From: Protula sp. h YS-2021
Lineage: Eukaryota; Annelida; Polychaeta; Sabellida; Serpulidae
Assembly (NCBI GenBank): GCA_949752745.1
Contig: OX457026.1
Location: forward strand, 37,180,723 to 37,244,722
DNA: 64,000 nucleotides
Reading direction: 5' to 3'
Below, in pieces: positions 11,641 to 24,849 of this stretch. Below the pieces are notes generated by a model. The model did no database searches and had not been told where the DNA came from. It saw nothing but the letters and a program-made list of their open reading frames with translations. Each line of letters opens with the position of its first letter. The first letter of the stretch is position 1. Both the position numbers and the translations under genes were made by a program.

Positions 11641-12230
11641 ACTGCTGTTTTCTGTTTCGCTGCTTGAAATAGCTCCAAATTTATCCAGATACAAGAGTTG
11701 TGGCAGTCCCTCAATTTGTTAGTTTAGCTGGTGGTTGTGGTTGTTCCTGGCAGGTCACTTGATGCCGTAGTTGACGAAGAGATAGAGTATGATTACGTAG
11801 TTGTGACGGTGACTGGTTTTATGCGGCTTCCTGCCGGCTCTTTGCTGTTGTTATCTTATATTGAGTAAAACGATATATCGCCGGGGCTTCAAAACAAGTG
11901 CACATTTCAGCAGGGCAGCGGTAGGACAATTAGGGAGCCGGAGGAATGTGGACAGCAGCAGGTTAGGCTGGTGCATCTATCGAGGAAATAAACATACTGT
12001 GAGTATCTATTCTACTATTTGTTTTTAATTTAATTATATGTTATTATATTATATATTATATTAATATATTTTTGCTTTTGATTTCAAAAGTGATTTTAGT
12101 TTTGTTTTGTTTTTCCTTTTACTTCCTATTTCCTACTTTACGTTTCGACGAAAGAAAGGAAACCAGATTATCGAACAATTTCTCCAAACTGATGTTTTTA
12201 AACCCAGACAAAACCCAGACTAAAAAATAA
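11641..12230. other. No supported gene; one weak exon-like stretch
   Basis: An acceptor-like TTGTTCCTGGCAG at 11740-11753 precedes a 38-codon plus-strand frame (LDAVVDEEIEYDYVVVTV) to about 11870. Nothing else supports an exon: no donor in frame and no family match that I recognise. Confidence 0.25.
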
Positions 12231-12720
12231 CAATGTTAGTTATGGGTACATGTAACAGTCGTTGCAATAGTGGCGCAGAAGGACGCAGTAATTATGTACT
12301 GCTTACCTGCAACAGTGACTATAGTAATACCAATAAATGTCATAACAGTAACAGCGTGAGAAGACAATGCTTAAGTGTCACAATCCTATGGTAACGCCAA
12401 CAACTGACATAGCAATAACAACGTAAGAAAAGAATGCTTTCCTGTAATGATCACTTTGATGACGCCAATAAATAATAACGATAATGGTACAAGAAGAAGA
12501 TACATAGCTGTAACAATGAGCATGGTAACACTAATAAATGACGTAAGAATATCATTCACCATGGTAATGCCAATAAATGACATACAAATAAAATCGTCAG
12601 GGAAATTCCTACCTGCAGCAATCACTATGGCAATTCCAATGAATGACGTAAGAATAATAGTGTAAGAAACCAATAATTACCTGTAAAAGTCACTACGGAG
12701 ACGCCAAGCATGATGCTTAT
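12231..12720. repeat. Diverged tandem repeat, ~80-90-bp unit
   Basis: About six copies share 'ctgtaacaatcactatggtaa', 'gccaataaatgacat' and 'aagaataa' (here in consensus form). Both strands are open for 70-95 codons, which reflects the repeat and not a gene. Confidence 0.65.
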
Positions 12721-12724
12721 CTTA

Positions 12725-12725
<1 letters not shown>

Positions 12726-12813
<88 letters not shown>
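12726..12813. repeat. (TA)n microsatellite
   Basis: About 44 TA dinucleotides directly after the preceding tandem array. Confidence 0.98.
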
Positions 12814-12816
<3 letters not shown>

Positions 12817-12899
12817 GATAATGCCTAAAGCAGCCTTGTGGGTATCTTAATTTCTACATCGTATGGGAACAAGTCTAGCAATGTGGAATGCGCTACTAT

Positions 12900-13170
12900 A
12901 AACTTAAATTACACTCTACATCTTTTTTATCCGGATCTGGAAGGTGGTCACTGCAAATGTTTTACTGTAGGTCTTTTTCATCCGGATTACGACAACCAGG
13001 TCATACTGTTTGTCTTTTCATCTGATTCTGGAAAGGGGTGGCTAGAAACAGTTTTTTCTGTATGTCTTCTTATTTGGATCTCGGTTGTTGCTGGTAATGA
13101 GTTTTGCTGTAGTTTTTTATCCGAAAGGCCGTAAAAGTGGTCGCTACATCACAATTCCTATTTCATTGAT
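12900..13170. repeat. Diverged tandem repeat, ~60-bp unit
   Basis: Four to five copies of a unit with 'tttttcatccggatt', 'ggaangggtggtc' and 'tttttnctgtaggtc'. Two long forward frames (12838-13134 and 13085-13303) run through it and are treated as repeat by-products. Confidence 0.55.
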
Positions 13171-13389
13171 TTTGATAACCGTCATCCGGCACGGATCTCA
13201 ACACAACACTATACCTTCTAACCCTTTCACTGTAGGGGACGGTACCCAAAGTGTACTTACATCAGCAATGTGTGCCTTGTCTTTGAGCATTCTCATCCGC
13301 TGAAAAAGCAAAGAAAGGCATCCTTCTTAACCGGAGTTCCATTGCGCCACTTTTTTCCAACAAGTATCCAAGTACAAAACTTCATCTGA

Positions 13390-14010
13390 GAACCATTCGG
13401 ACTAAAATGGAAGGCAAATTAAAATTACGGGAACTAAATATTTTTAAATGTACCATTTAGCCACTTTTGGGCGGATCGCCTAAAAGGTAACCTTTTAAAA
13501 TAGACCTTTGTAAAAAACATCTGTACAAAATTTAAAGAGAATCTGATCAAAATTGTAAGGAGAAGTATTTTGAAAATTGGCAATCAAAATATTTTAAATG
13601 CCTACCATCCAGCCAATTTTTGGCAGACCGTCGATAATGTCATTTTTCAAGAGATTCCTACCTAGAGAACGTTCGTACAAAATTTGAAAGGAATTTGATC
13701 AAAACTGAGGTAGAAGAAGCATTTTAAATAAAAGTTTGCATACGTACATAGAGGCGACGGATGTCCATCTATTGATGTGATGAAACCAGCCTGACGAATT
13801 CGGTTAGTCTAAAAAGGCATATTTTCAAGAGAGGACTACCTTGAAGAAATTCATGAAAAATTTACAGCAATCCAACGAAAATAATAGAAGTGCTTTCAAA
13901 AGTAGCGCCAAAATTTAAATGCTGCCATTTGACAATTTTGGTGAAGCCACGAATAAAATCATGCTATTGTGAGCAAGAGGCTTTTTTTACTTCTTTCGAA
14001 AGCTGATTTT
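13390..14010 (+). repeat. Family C tandem-core element
   Basis: Units carry 'ttaaatgnnaccatttagccaatttttggcg', a hinge 'tcaagagag-actaccta' and 'gtacaaaatttgaaagga' (spaced ~150 bp). At 13740-13765 a short ACATA/GACGG microsatellite leads into a degraded terminal hairpin at about 13785-13812 (ACCAGCCTGAC / TTCGGTTAGT). One further diverged unit follows to about 14010. Confidence 0.75.
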
Positions 14011-14575
14011 TGATGTAAAACTATGTCATTAAAAGTCTTATATTCTTTTATTTAATACTTGATATAATTTATTTATTTACAGTTTTCTTAAGCGATGGCT
14101 GAATTGGGTCTCTTTCTAAAAGATTTAGTTTTGGAGGCGGAAGCATCACAATGCTTGAAATTCCCGGGTCAGTCCTTTCACACCAAATTGGTCAGGTTGA
14201 CGAACTAGTGACAAGTTTCCGACAATTTTATGACAAATTTTGCAGTATGATATATTGCACATGGTGGTTTACTTACGCACGCGTAAGCTGCAGATTTTGA
14301 GTTATACCATCAGGTTTTGTTATATCAAACATTAAATCAACATTAAATCCATTCACCTTTTTTGATTATGCGCCAATAAGTACACAATGTACATTACTCA
14401 TGAGAACAGTGGGTGATCATAAAATTTTCAAAAATTTCACAAGCATTTTACAAAGATGTGTGCACTTCCATAATGGTTTATCCATTAAACATATTTTTAA
14501 GATGTGATAATTTGAAATTTCTAGTAATATTCATTAAAGTCTGAAAAATCTCAAAAAGAATAACCCGCATGTTTT
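14011..14575. other. No gene seen
   Basis: AT-rich unique sequence. No exon, RNA gene or repeat end recognised. Confidence 0.35.
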
Positions 14576-14579
14576 CAGT

Positions 14580-14763
14580 TGTTCTGAAAAAGGATGTGAC
14601 GTCATGGTGACGCAATACTTGACAAATTTGTGACAAGTTTGTGATAAGGTAGCGACAAGTGTTTGTCATGGTGTGACGAAGGATTGATCAGAAGACCTTG
14701 ATGAGGTCACATTAGTCAAACTGACAATCAACTGACAAGTTCTTTGCAAAGCGCTGACAAACT
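14580..14763. repeat. GTGACAA-rich leader next to the satellite
   Basis: Short phrases TTGTGACAAGTTTGTGA and CTGACAA recur at least eight times over 180 bp, immediately before the S1 satellite starts. Confidence 0.5.
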
Positions 14764-17700
14764 GTGACTATGCAAAATTATGTATGCATGTACAGAGACG
14801 GTGAAGGTGTGCGAATAGCCCACAACAGTTTATGTACCAAGCAGAACGTGCGCTGTCCCGGGATGTACAATGTGGCAGCTATACGGAGCAGAGATATATA
14901 CAAAGACGGTGTGCAAATAGTCCCACGGAGTGCCATGTACCGAGCAGAAAGTGCGCTGTCGCGGGGCGTGCAATGTGGTCTATATGCCGAGTAGAGACAC
15001 CGTGTACAGAGACGGCTAATAGCCACACACAAAGGTTAGTACGGTGGACAGGGGCTATGTACCAAGCAGAACGTCCCGGGATTGCAATGCAGATGATATA
15101 CGGAGGGGAGACATGTACAGAGACGATGAATAGTCACACACAAAGCTTAGTACGGTAGACAGACAGGGTGCGAATAGTCTCACAACACACTTTGTACCAG
15201 GCAGAACGTGCGCTGTACCGCGATGTGCAGTATGGGCGATATACGGGGTGATATACGGATCATTGACGGTGACGGTGTGCGAATAGCCTCAGAAGAGGTG
15301 AGTAGCCTCACCAGAGGCTATAAAGTTAGCAGAACATTCGCTGTGCCGCAATGTGCAATGTGGGCGATATACGAGAAGTGACCTACAGAAACGTCGACGG
15401 TGTACGAATAGCCAGCAAGATGCTATGTACCAAGCAGAATGTGCGTTGTCAAGGTATGTCCAATGTGGGCGATATATGAAGCACATACCTATATAGAGAC
15501 CTGAGTGGTATGCGAATAGCCCAAAAAGAAGCTGTGCACCGAGCAGAACCTGCGCTGTCCCGGGATGTGCAATGTGAGCGATATACGCAGCAGAGACATT
15601 TACAGAGACGGCGTGCTAATAGCCTCACAAAGGCTATGTACCGAGCAGAACGCGCGCTGTTCCAGACGTTCAACTTGAGCGATATACGAAGTAGAGACAT
15701 CATGTACAGAGACGGTGACGGTGTGCGAATAGCATCATAAGAGGCTACGTATCGATCGAGCAGAACGTGTGCTCTCCCGGGATGTGGAACGCCCGCGATA
15801 AACGGAGTAGAGATATTTACAGAAACGTTGAATAGCAACACAGAAATGTTAGTACAGTGGACAGATAATAGCCTCACAAGAAGCTATTTAGCGAGAAGAA
15901 CGCGCGCTCTGCCGCAATGTGCAATGTGGGCGATATACGAAGCAGAAACGTTTATAGTGACGGTGACGGTGTGCAAACATCCCCACAAGCATCTACGTAG
16001 TGAACAGTACATTCGCTGTATAGCGATGTACAATGCGGGCGATATGTGAAGCAGAGATATATACAAAAACTCTTGGCAAAGCCTTGAAGAGGCAAGGCAC
16101 CAAGCAGAACGTGTGCTGTTCCGTTATATTCAATGTTGACAATATAGGGAGCAGAGACATGTACTGAGACGTTGAACAGCCACATAGAAAGGTTAGTACG
16201 GTGGACAGAAGGGGTGCGAATAGCCTCAAACAGACGTTGTACCAAGCAGAACGTGCGTTGTACCGCGATGTGCAGTGTGGGTGATGGTGTGGGAATAGGC
16301 TTAGAACAGGCGAGTAGCCTCACTAGAGGCTATTTAGTTAGCATAACGTTCGGTGTGCGGCGATGTGCAATGTGGGCGATATACGAAGAGTTATACAGAG
16401 ACGATGACAGTAAGCGAATAGCCCCATAAGAGAATATGTTCCAAGCAGAACGTCAACTGTCGCGGCATATACAATGTGTGCGATACACGGAGCAGAGACA
16501 TTTACAGAGATAGTGACTCTGTACGAACAACCTTAAAAAGGCTGTGTACGGAAAAGAACGCGCGCTGTTCGGTGATGTGCAATGTTGGCTATAAACTTAG
16601 CACAGACATTTAGACAGACGGTGTGCGAATAGCCCGACAAGAGGCTATGTAGGAAGCAGAACGTACGCTTTAATGGAATCTGCACTATGGGCGATATACT
16701 GAACAGAGACATTTCCAGAGACGGTGACGGTGTACGAATAACCCCACATGAAGTTATGTATCGCGCAGAACGCGCGCTGTTACGGGATGTGCACTGTGGA
16801 CTATATACCGAGCACATACTTGTATAGAGACGTTGGGGCTGTGCGAATAGCTCCATAAGAGGCTATGCTCCGAGGAGAACGAGCGCTGTTCCTCTATGTG
16901 AAATGTGGGCGTTATAAGGAGCAGAGATATGTACAGAGACAATGAACAGCTACACAGAGAGGTTAGTACAGTGGGCAGGTGGTGTTTCAATGGCCGGCAA
17001 GAGACTATGTACGAAGCAGAACGTGTCCCGGGATATGTAATGTGGGCTATATACTCAGCAGCGACATTTAGAGAAACGGTGACGGTGTGCAAATAGCCCA
17101 ACCAGAGCAGAACGCTCGCTGTTCCGGGATGTGCGTTGTGGCTGATATACGGAGTTGAGACAACATGCAGAGAGACGGTGTGCGAATAGCCCACACGTGG
17201 TGATGTACAAGCAGAACGTGTGCTGTCCCGGGACGTGCAATGCGGACGATATACGGAGTATAGACATATCCAGAAACGGTAAATAGTCACACAAATGTTA
17301 GTACGGTGCGCAGACGGTGTGTAAATAACCTCAGAAGAGGCTAGGTAGTGAGGAGAGCGTGCACTCTGCCGCGATGTTTAATGTGAGCGACATACGATGC
17401 AGAGGTGCGCAGAGACGGTGACGCTGTACGAATAGCCCCACAATAGGCCATATACCAAGAAGAATGTGTGCTGTTCCTGGACCTACAATGTGGCCGATAT
17501 ACGGATATTACAGAGACTGTGATGGTGTGCGAATAGCACCACAAGAACCTGTGCACGACAGACAACCAGAGCTTTCCTGGGATGTGAATGTGGGCGATAT
17601 ATCTAGCAGAGATGTAGAGAGACGGTGACCGTGTGCAAATAGCCTCACAAGAAGCTATTTAGCGAGCAAGACGTGAGCAATGTGGACGATATAAAGAGCA

Positions 17701-20700
17701 GAAACATTTATAGAGACGGTGACGGTGTGCGAATAGCTCTACCAGAGGCTATGTAGTGAAACGTAGTTTGCTGTACGTTCGCCGTTCCGCGATGTATAAT
17801 GTGGGCGACATACGTAGCAGAGATATGTACAGAGACCGTGACCGTGTTGGCATAGCCCACAAGAGGCTATGTACGAAGCAGAATGTGCGTTTTTCCGTTA
17901 TGTGCGATGTGGGCGATATACGGAGCCGTGACATGTACAGAGACGGTGAAGATCCACTCAGAAAGGTTAGTACAGTGGACAGATGGTGTGCCAATGTGGG
18001 TGAAATACTCCGAAGAGACATTAGGAGAGACGATGACGGTGTGCGAATAGCCCCTCAAGAGGCTATATATTCTATGGGCGATACATGGAGTAGAGACAAC
18101 ATGCAGAGAGACGGTGTGCGAATAGCTCACACGTGGCTATGTACCGAGCAGAAGTGTGCTGCGTCGGATGTGCGGAGTAGAGAGAGTTCCAGAAACGGTT
18201 AATAGTGACACACAAATGTTAGTACGGTGGACAGACATTGTGAAATAGCCTCAAAGAAGGCTATGTAGTGAGCAGAACGTGCGCTCTGCCATGATGTGCA
18301 ATGTGGGCGATATATGGAGCAGAGATGTACAGAAACGGTGACGGTGTACGAATAGTCCAACAACAGGCTATATACTAAACAGAACGTGTGCTTTTCATGG
18401 ATCTGCAATGTGGGCGATATACGGAGCAGAGATGTACAGAGACGTTGTGCAAATAGCCTGACAAGAGGCTATTTACGAACCGAACATGCACTCTGCTGTG
18501 ATGTGCAATGTAGACGATATAAGGAGCAGACGTTGACGATGTGCGAATAGCCCAACAAGGGGCTATGTAGTGAACAGTACGTTCATCGTACCGCGATGCA
18601 TGGGTGATATACGAAGCAGACACATGTACAGAGACTGTTACTGTGTTGGCATAGCCCACAAGAGGCTATGTGAGAAGCAGAACGAGGGCCGTTTCGTTAT
18701 GTGCAATGTTGGAGATATACGGGCCAGAGATATGTACAGGGACGGTGAACAGCCACACAAATAGGATTACAGTTGACGGACTTTGTGCCAATGCTATGTA
18801 ACAAGCAGAACGTGTTCTGTTCCGGATGTGCAATATGGGCAATATACGGAGTAGCGACGTAGAGAGACAGTGACAATGTTCGAAAAGTCATGTTCCGAGC
18901 AGAAAGTTTTCTGTCCCAGGATGGGCAATGAGGGCGATGTACGGAGCAGAGACATTTATAGACACGGTGACGGTGTACGAATCGCCTTACAAAGTCTGTG
19001 TACCGGGCAGATAAGCGGCTGTTCTGGAATGTGCAATGTGGGCGATATACGGAGGAGAGACATTTACAGATACTGTGACGGTGCCTTACAAATACGAACA
19101 GCCTTACAAGAGGCTATGAGCCGAGCAGGACGTTCGCTGTCCCGTTATGTCCAATGTTTTAGATATACGGAGAAGAGACATTTACAGAGATGGTGACGGT
19201 GTGCAAATAGCTCCGCAATAGGCTATGTACGGAGCAGAACGTGCGCTGTCCCGATATGTGCAATGTGGACGATATAAGAAGTGGAGACGTACAGAGAGGG
19301 TGACGGTGTGCGAATAGCTTCACAAAGGCCGTTTACGAAGCAGACCGAGCGCTGTCCAGCGATGTGCAATTGAGGCGATATACGGAGAAGAGACATTTAC
19401 GCACTGTGCACTGTGTGCTATATACGGAGTGGAGATAACATGTACAGACACTGACGGTGTGCGAATAGCCACATAAGAGGCTATGTAGTGAACAGTACGT
19501 TCGCTTTTCCGCGATGTACAGTTTGGGCGATATACGGAGCAGAGACAGACTGTGACTTTGTTGGCATAGCCCTCTAGAAGCTATGTACAAAGCAGAACGC
19601 GAGCTGTTCCGTTATGTGCAATATGGGCGATATGCGGAGTACAGACAGTTTCGATGAGGGCGATGTACGGAACAGAAACACTTACAGAGACAGCGATAAA
19701 CGGAACAGAAACATTTACAGAGACGGTGTGCAAATAGCCCTATAAGAAGTTCCTGTAACAGCGCAAGTGCAATGTGGATGATATACGAAGTAGAGACAAG
19801 ATGTACAGAGACGGTGACTGTGTGCGAATATCCCACCTGATGCTACGTACCAAGCAGAACGTGGGCAATCCTGGTATGTGCAATATGGTGATATACGGAG
19901 CTCATACTCGTATAGACAAGAGGACGGTGTGCGAATAGCCCCATAAGAGGCTATACACCGAGCAGAATGAGCGCGATCTCGGGATGGGTAATGTGGGCAA
20001 TATACGGAGCACAGACATTTACAGAGACTATGTTTCAATAGCCCCACAAGAGTATGTAGTGAACAGTACGTTCGCTGTACCGCTATGTACAATGTGGACG
20101 ATATACGGCGTAGAGACATGTACAGACTCACCGAATTGGCATAGCTCACAAGAAGCTATGTACGAAACAGAACGTGCACTGTTCCGTTATGTGCAACATG
20201 AGCGATATGTGGAGCAGGGGTTATGTACAGAGACGGTGAACAGTCACACAGAAAGGTTCATACAGTAGACAGAGGTCTGCCAATGGCCGACAAGAGGCTA
20301 TGTACCAAGCAAAACGTGCGCTGTCCTGGGGTATGCAATGTGGGCGATATGCTCAGCAGAGGAATTTGGAGACGGTGACAGTGTGCGAATATCCACACAA
20401 GAGGCCATGTACCGAGCAGAACGTGTGCTGTCCCGGGATGTGCAATATACGGAGTAGAGACAAAATGCACAGTGGCGGTGTGCGAATAGCCCACAAGTGG
20501 GTATGTACCGAGCAGAATGTGTGCTGTCCCGGGACGTGCAATGCGGACGATATACAGGGTAGAGACATTTCCAGAAACGGTGAAAAATCCAACACAAATG
20601 GTAGTATGGTTCCACAGACGGTGTGCGAATAGTATCAAAAGCTGCTATGTAGTGAGCAGAATCTGCTCTCTGCCGTGATGTGCAATGTGGGCGACAATGA

Positions 20701-22145
20701 CGTCGGGCAAATAGCATCACAAGAGGCTATGTGCGAAGCAAAACGTGCGCTGTTCCGGGATGTGTAATGTGTGGTATACGGCCTCCATACGTTCCGATGT
20801 GCAATGTATTTATACATAGACGGGATATAGAGACTGTGACGGTGTGCGGAAAGCCTCACAAGATGCTATGTACCGAGCAAAACAAGCGCTGTTCCGGGGT
20901 GTGCAATGTGAGCGATATACGGAAAAGTGACATGTCTAGAGGCAGACGGTGTGCGAATACCACAAGAGGCTACGTTCCGAGCAGCACGTTCGTCGTCTCG
21001 GGATGTATAATATGGGAGGTATACGGAGCAGATATGTACAAAGACGGTGACAGTGGGCGAATAGCCCAGAAGAGGCTATGTACGGAGTAGAACATGCACT
21101 TTTCCGGGATGTGAAATATGAGCGATATACGGAGTAGGGACATGACAAACTGACGGTGTGCGAATCGCCCATAAGAAGCTATGTGCCGAGCTGAACGTGC
21201 GCTGTTTCGGGATGCGACATGTGAGCGATATACAGAGTAGGGACATGTGCTGATGGTGTGCCAATAGCCCATAAGAGGCTATGTACCGAGCTGAACGGAC
21301 GCTATTTCGGAATGTAAAATGTGAGCGATATACGGAGCAAGGACATGTACAGAGGCTGTCGGTGTGCGAATAGCCCGCAAGAAGCTATGTAGCGAGCAGA
21401 ACGTGGGCTGTTCCGGGATGTGCAATGTGAGCGATATACAGAGTAGGGACATGTGCTGACGGTGTGCGAATAGCCTAAAAGACGTTATGTACCGAGCTGA
21501 ACGTGCGCTATTCCGGGATGTAACATGCGAGGGATATACAGAGTAGGGACATGTTCAGAGACTGACGGTGTGCGAATAGCCCATAAGATGCTATGTACCA
21601 AGCAGAACGTGCGCCGTTCCAGGATGTGCAACACGAGCAATATACGGAGTAGGGATATGTGCTGACGGTGTGCGAACAACCTGTATGAGGCTATGTACCA
21701 AACACAATGCGCATTTTTCAGAGATGTGCAATATGAGCGATTTTCGGCGTAGGGACATGTACAGAGATTGACGGTGTGCAAATAGGACATGAGGCTATGT
21801 ACAGAGTAGAACATGAACTGTTCCTTGATGTGCAGTGCTAGAGATATACGGAGTATACATGTTCAGACACTGACGGTGTGCAAATAGCCCATAAGAGGCT
21901 ATGTACCAAGTAGAAGGTGCGCTGTTCCGGGATGTGCAATGTGAGCGATATACACAGTAGAGACATGTACAGAGATTGACGGTGTGCAAATAGCCTATAA
22001 GAGGCTATGTACCAAGCAGAACGCGCGCTGTTCCGGGATGTGTCATGTGGGCGATATACGCAGTAGAGCGAATAGCCACAAACGTTAGTACGTTGGACAG
22101 ACACTGTGCGAACAGACCCACAAAAAGCTATGTATCGAGCAGTAA
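14764..22145 (+). repeat. S1 satellite, ~102-bp unit, about 70 copies
   Basis: The unit reads, in order: ggtgtgcgaatagcc, aggctatgtaccgagcagaa, cgtgcgctgtcccggga, tgtgcaatgtgggcgata, tacggagcagagacatgta, cagagacggtga. Longer variants carry a ~35-bp insert (acacanaaaggttagtacgg-tggacag). In 21150-21990 the starts are spaced alternately about 100 and 105-107 bp, a dimeric higher-order unit. It is GC- and CpG-rich against AT-rich flanks, with about nine CpGs per consensus unit. Inside each unit ATAGCC and GGCTAT form a 6-bp stem with an ~8-nt loop. Frames of 60-178 codons on both strands come from a period close to 34 codons. Confidence 0.95.
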
Positions 22146-22900
22146 CAGACCTTACCAGTATACAAAAATTGTATAGCGCATTGAGAATGAATTATACATG
22201 TATGCGACTTTTTCTCTTAAACCATGGATAGCCATATGCAAGTAAGGAAGAGTAGCCTTTTACACGCTTCTTCATCAAAAGCGCGTTTAAACAGCATAGA
22301 CAGCCACCAAGACATTTACGCTTTTTTCATCAGGCACCCTTCCCCTCTCATTTCCATCGTAAGACCTTTGACCCGTTATTATTATTTTTCCATTTTCTAT
22401 GCTGCCAGCTGTAAACCATGAGCTCTTTCCACATTTTGGCTACCTCCTAGTGTCTGCCCTTTTTTCAGGTTTTTAGCCATACTATGAGCAATTTTAACAT
22501 GGAAGCTGCCCTTTTTAATTCTTGGCAGCTGTTCATATTTTTTACCTTTTAACCTCTGTACAACCTGGTTTTCATCTAGACAGCTGGCTAAACACACCAT
22601 TTGCATTTTTTCATGGAAGTGAATCACTTCTCTCGGACTATTTTCAAATTGCAGCTACGTTTTTTTAACTCTTTGTAGCTGTTCATTTTTTTTCTTTTTA
22701 AAACTGTACAACCTTATTTTAATTTAAACAGCCCACAAACCACCAGGTCTGCGAGCAACCTTTTCCATCACACACCCAATCACTTGCTATGAGCTGTTTA
22801 CATTCTAAGCACCTTTCTCCTGCGTTCTGTTTTACTTTTTCCTGCGTTCTGTTTTACAAGTGCCATTATCGTAGTCATACGCATTTTTCAGCCAGCACAG
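22146..22900. other. Pyrimidine-rich spacer, no gene seen
   Basis: Short recurring 'cagctgttcatatttttt' and 'agctacnttttt' phrases (22380-22720) suggest an old tandem repeat. No coding or RNA feature can be supported. Confidence 0.35.
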
Positions 22901-22959
22901 TTTTCCTAGTCAGGCCGGGGCATAAGCAAAATTAACGCACATACGGACATCGACAGTAA

Positions 22960-23830
22960 TCTTTGGCAAAAATGACTTGCTATAATGGCTATCATTCCCA
23001 CTTGGCATTGAAAATGCCAAATGGGATATATTCCCTCGAATTCTTCACCTATTTTTTCTTTTTCTTGCTTTTTTTCTTTTTCCGCCGAATCGGTTTCCAG
23101 ACATCTCCTCCAAGACCGCTGAAGCTAGACCAACCAAACTTGTCGCATGTATGGAGGGTCATCTGAAGTGGTGCACCTGATAAAAATTTGTGACCTTGAC
23201 CTTACTGGTCAAGGTCAAATCGCGAAAAAGTTCAAACGGTTTTTAGACAATTACTGCAAGGCCGTTAGAGCTAGAAAAGCCAAACGTGGCACATATATAA
23301 AGAGCAATGTGATCTAAAGCAAAGGATAAAAATTTTTTACCTTAACCTTGACCATGACCTTAAAAATTGCGAAAAACCTTATTTAAGTAAAACAATGAGT
23401 TATCTCGAAAACCCCCAAGACCGCTGAAGCTAGACCAACCAAACTTGGCACATGTATGCAGGGTCACATGATGTAGTGCACCTAAAAAACAATTTGTGAC
23501 CTTGACCTAACTGGTCAAGGTCAAATTGTAAAAAAAGTTCAAACGGTTTTCAGGCAATTACTACAAGGCCGTTGAACCTAGAAAAGCCAAACTTGGCACA
23601 TATATAAAGGGCGATGTGATCTGAAGCAAAAGATAAAAATTTTTGACCTTGACTTTGACCATGACCTTGAAATGGCGAAAAACGTTATTCAAGAAAAAAA
23701 TGAGCTATCTCGAAATCGGAAAGAGATGGAGCTATTCTGTCCTCATTTTCGACCTCCACCCCCTATACGACGATACATAAGGTACAACTTCCGGTGTCCT
23801 TGACCTCCATGTCACTTTCTAGCCCCAAAC
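22960..23830 (+). repeat. Family D element, copy 2 (dimeric ~307-bp unit)
   Basis: 'agaccgctgaagctagacc' recurs at about 23117 and 23423 (~307 bp). Between them lies the related half-unit 'aggccgttagagctagaaa' at about 23261. So two ~150-bp halves form a dimer. Each first half contains TGACCTTGACC and GGTCAAGGTCA facing each other across a 5-nt spacer. The trailing part, 'gagctatctcgaaatcgg' to 'ccggaagttggc', matches the family D array at 5380-7200. Confidence 0.85.
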
Positions 23831-23869
23831 CGGAAGTTGGCAGTTGATGTGCGTATGATTTTATTATTG

Positions 23870-23943
23870 CACCTCTCTATAATTCAGAAACGGCTACATA
23901 TATATCAAAAATTGCTGTCCTTTTCTATGCTGTACTCACTCGG

Positions 23944-24005
<62 letters not shown>

Positions 24006-24055
24006 AACGTGATTATGAAGTTTATTAGGGTGGAGGTGGGGGTGGGGAATTAATT
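23870..24055 (+). repeat. Direct repeat with (CT)n, copy 1
   Basis: 'aattcagaaacggctaca', 'ttttctatgctgtactcact' and 'taacgtgattatgaagttta' surround a (CT)n tract at 23948-24001. The same arrangement recurs at 24546-24765, about 676 bp downstream. Confidence 0.9.
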
Positions 24056-24390
24056 GATCACGAGTGCCTTTGCGATCCCAAGCATTTAGGGAAATCAAAA
24101 ACACATTTCCTCTCTTTATCTCAGTGACATTATTTATGGAGGCTTTCGGTACATATCATCGACATTTATTGCCCAAACGTAACAAATATTTGGTGGTGAT
24201 AGTGGTTGTTAAGGGGGGGGGGGGAGGTCGGTGTGTTAGATTTCTTTTTCCTTATCGTCCTTCAAGTTTTATATATCCTGTGTGCGTTTTTTTTTAGTGT
24301 TTGCGTTTGTTTCTGCTGCATTTTTGGAGTAGTCGTACTTTTCGTATGCGCTATTTGATGTACAGTATAAAGCCTACATCGTCCAAGTTT
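24056..24390. other. Spacer between CT and TA repeats
   Basis: No gene seen. Includes a GGTGG/GGGGGG purine tract at about 24190-24225. Confidence 0.35.
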
Positions 24391-24505
<115 letters not shown>

Positions 24506-24545
24506 TATAAAAATATATCTGTGTGTGTGTGGCTGCATTCTGTTA

Positions 24546-24654
24546 ATTCCTCTCTATAAATCAGAAACGGCTACACATATATCACATTGCTGTCATCGAA
24601 GGTAGGTCCTTTTTCTATGCTGTACTTACTCGGAAAAATCTCTCTTTCTTTCTT

Positions 24655-24695
<41 letters not shown>

Positions 24696-24765
24696 CTGTC
24701 TCTCTCTGTATCTCTCTGTCTCTCTCTCTAACGTGATAATGACGTTTATCAGGGTGGTGGGGGGA
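24546..24765 (+). repeat. Direct repeat with (CT)n, copy 2
   Basis: Same flanks as 23870-24055: 'aaatcagaaacggctacaca' before and 'taacgtgataatgacgttta' after. An interrupted CT/CTTT tract lies at about 24640-24731. The CT tract has diverged in length while the flanks remain close. Confidence 0.9.
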
Positions 24766-24849
24766 GGGGGAGTTGGAAGCACTTAGTCAAATTTTTAAAG
24801 TAAATAGTATATGGGGCGTTATTTTAAACAAGAGGAGTCATAAAGAAGT

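Noticed and set aside
11740..11870. Exon on the plus strand after TTGTTCCTGGCAG
   Set aside because: It has an acceptor-like sequence only. The frame ends in a stop after 38 codons with no partner exon.
14778..22104. Some 60 open frames of 60-178 codons on both strands with Cys/His/Ser/Arg-rich repeats
   Set aside because: They follow the ~102-bp satellite period, occur in all frames, and lack splice sites or domains.
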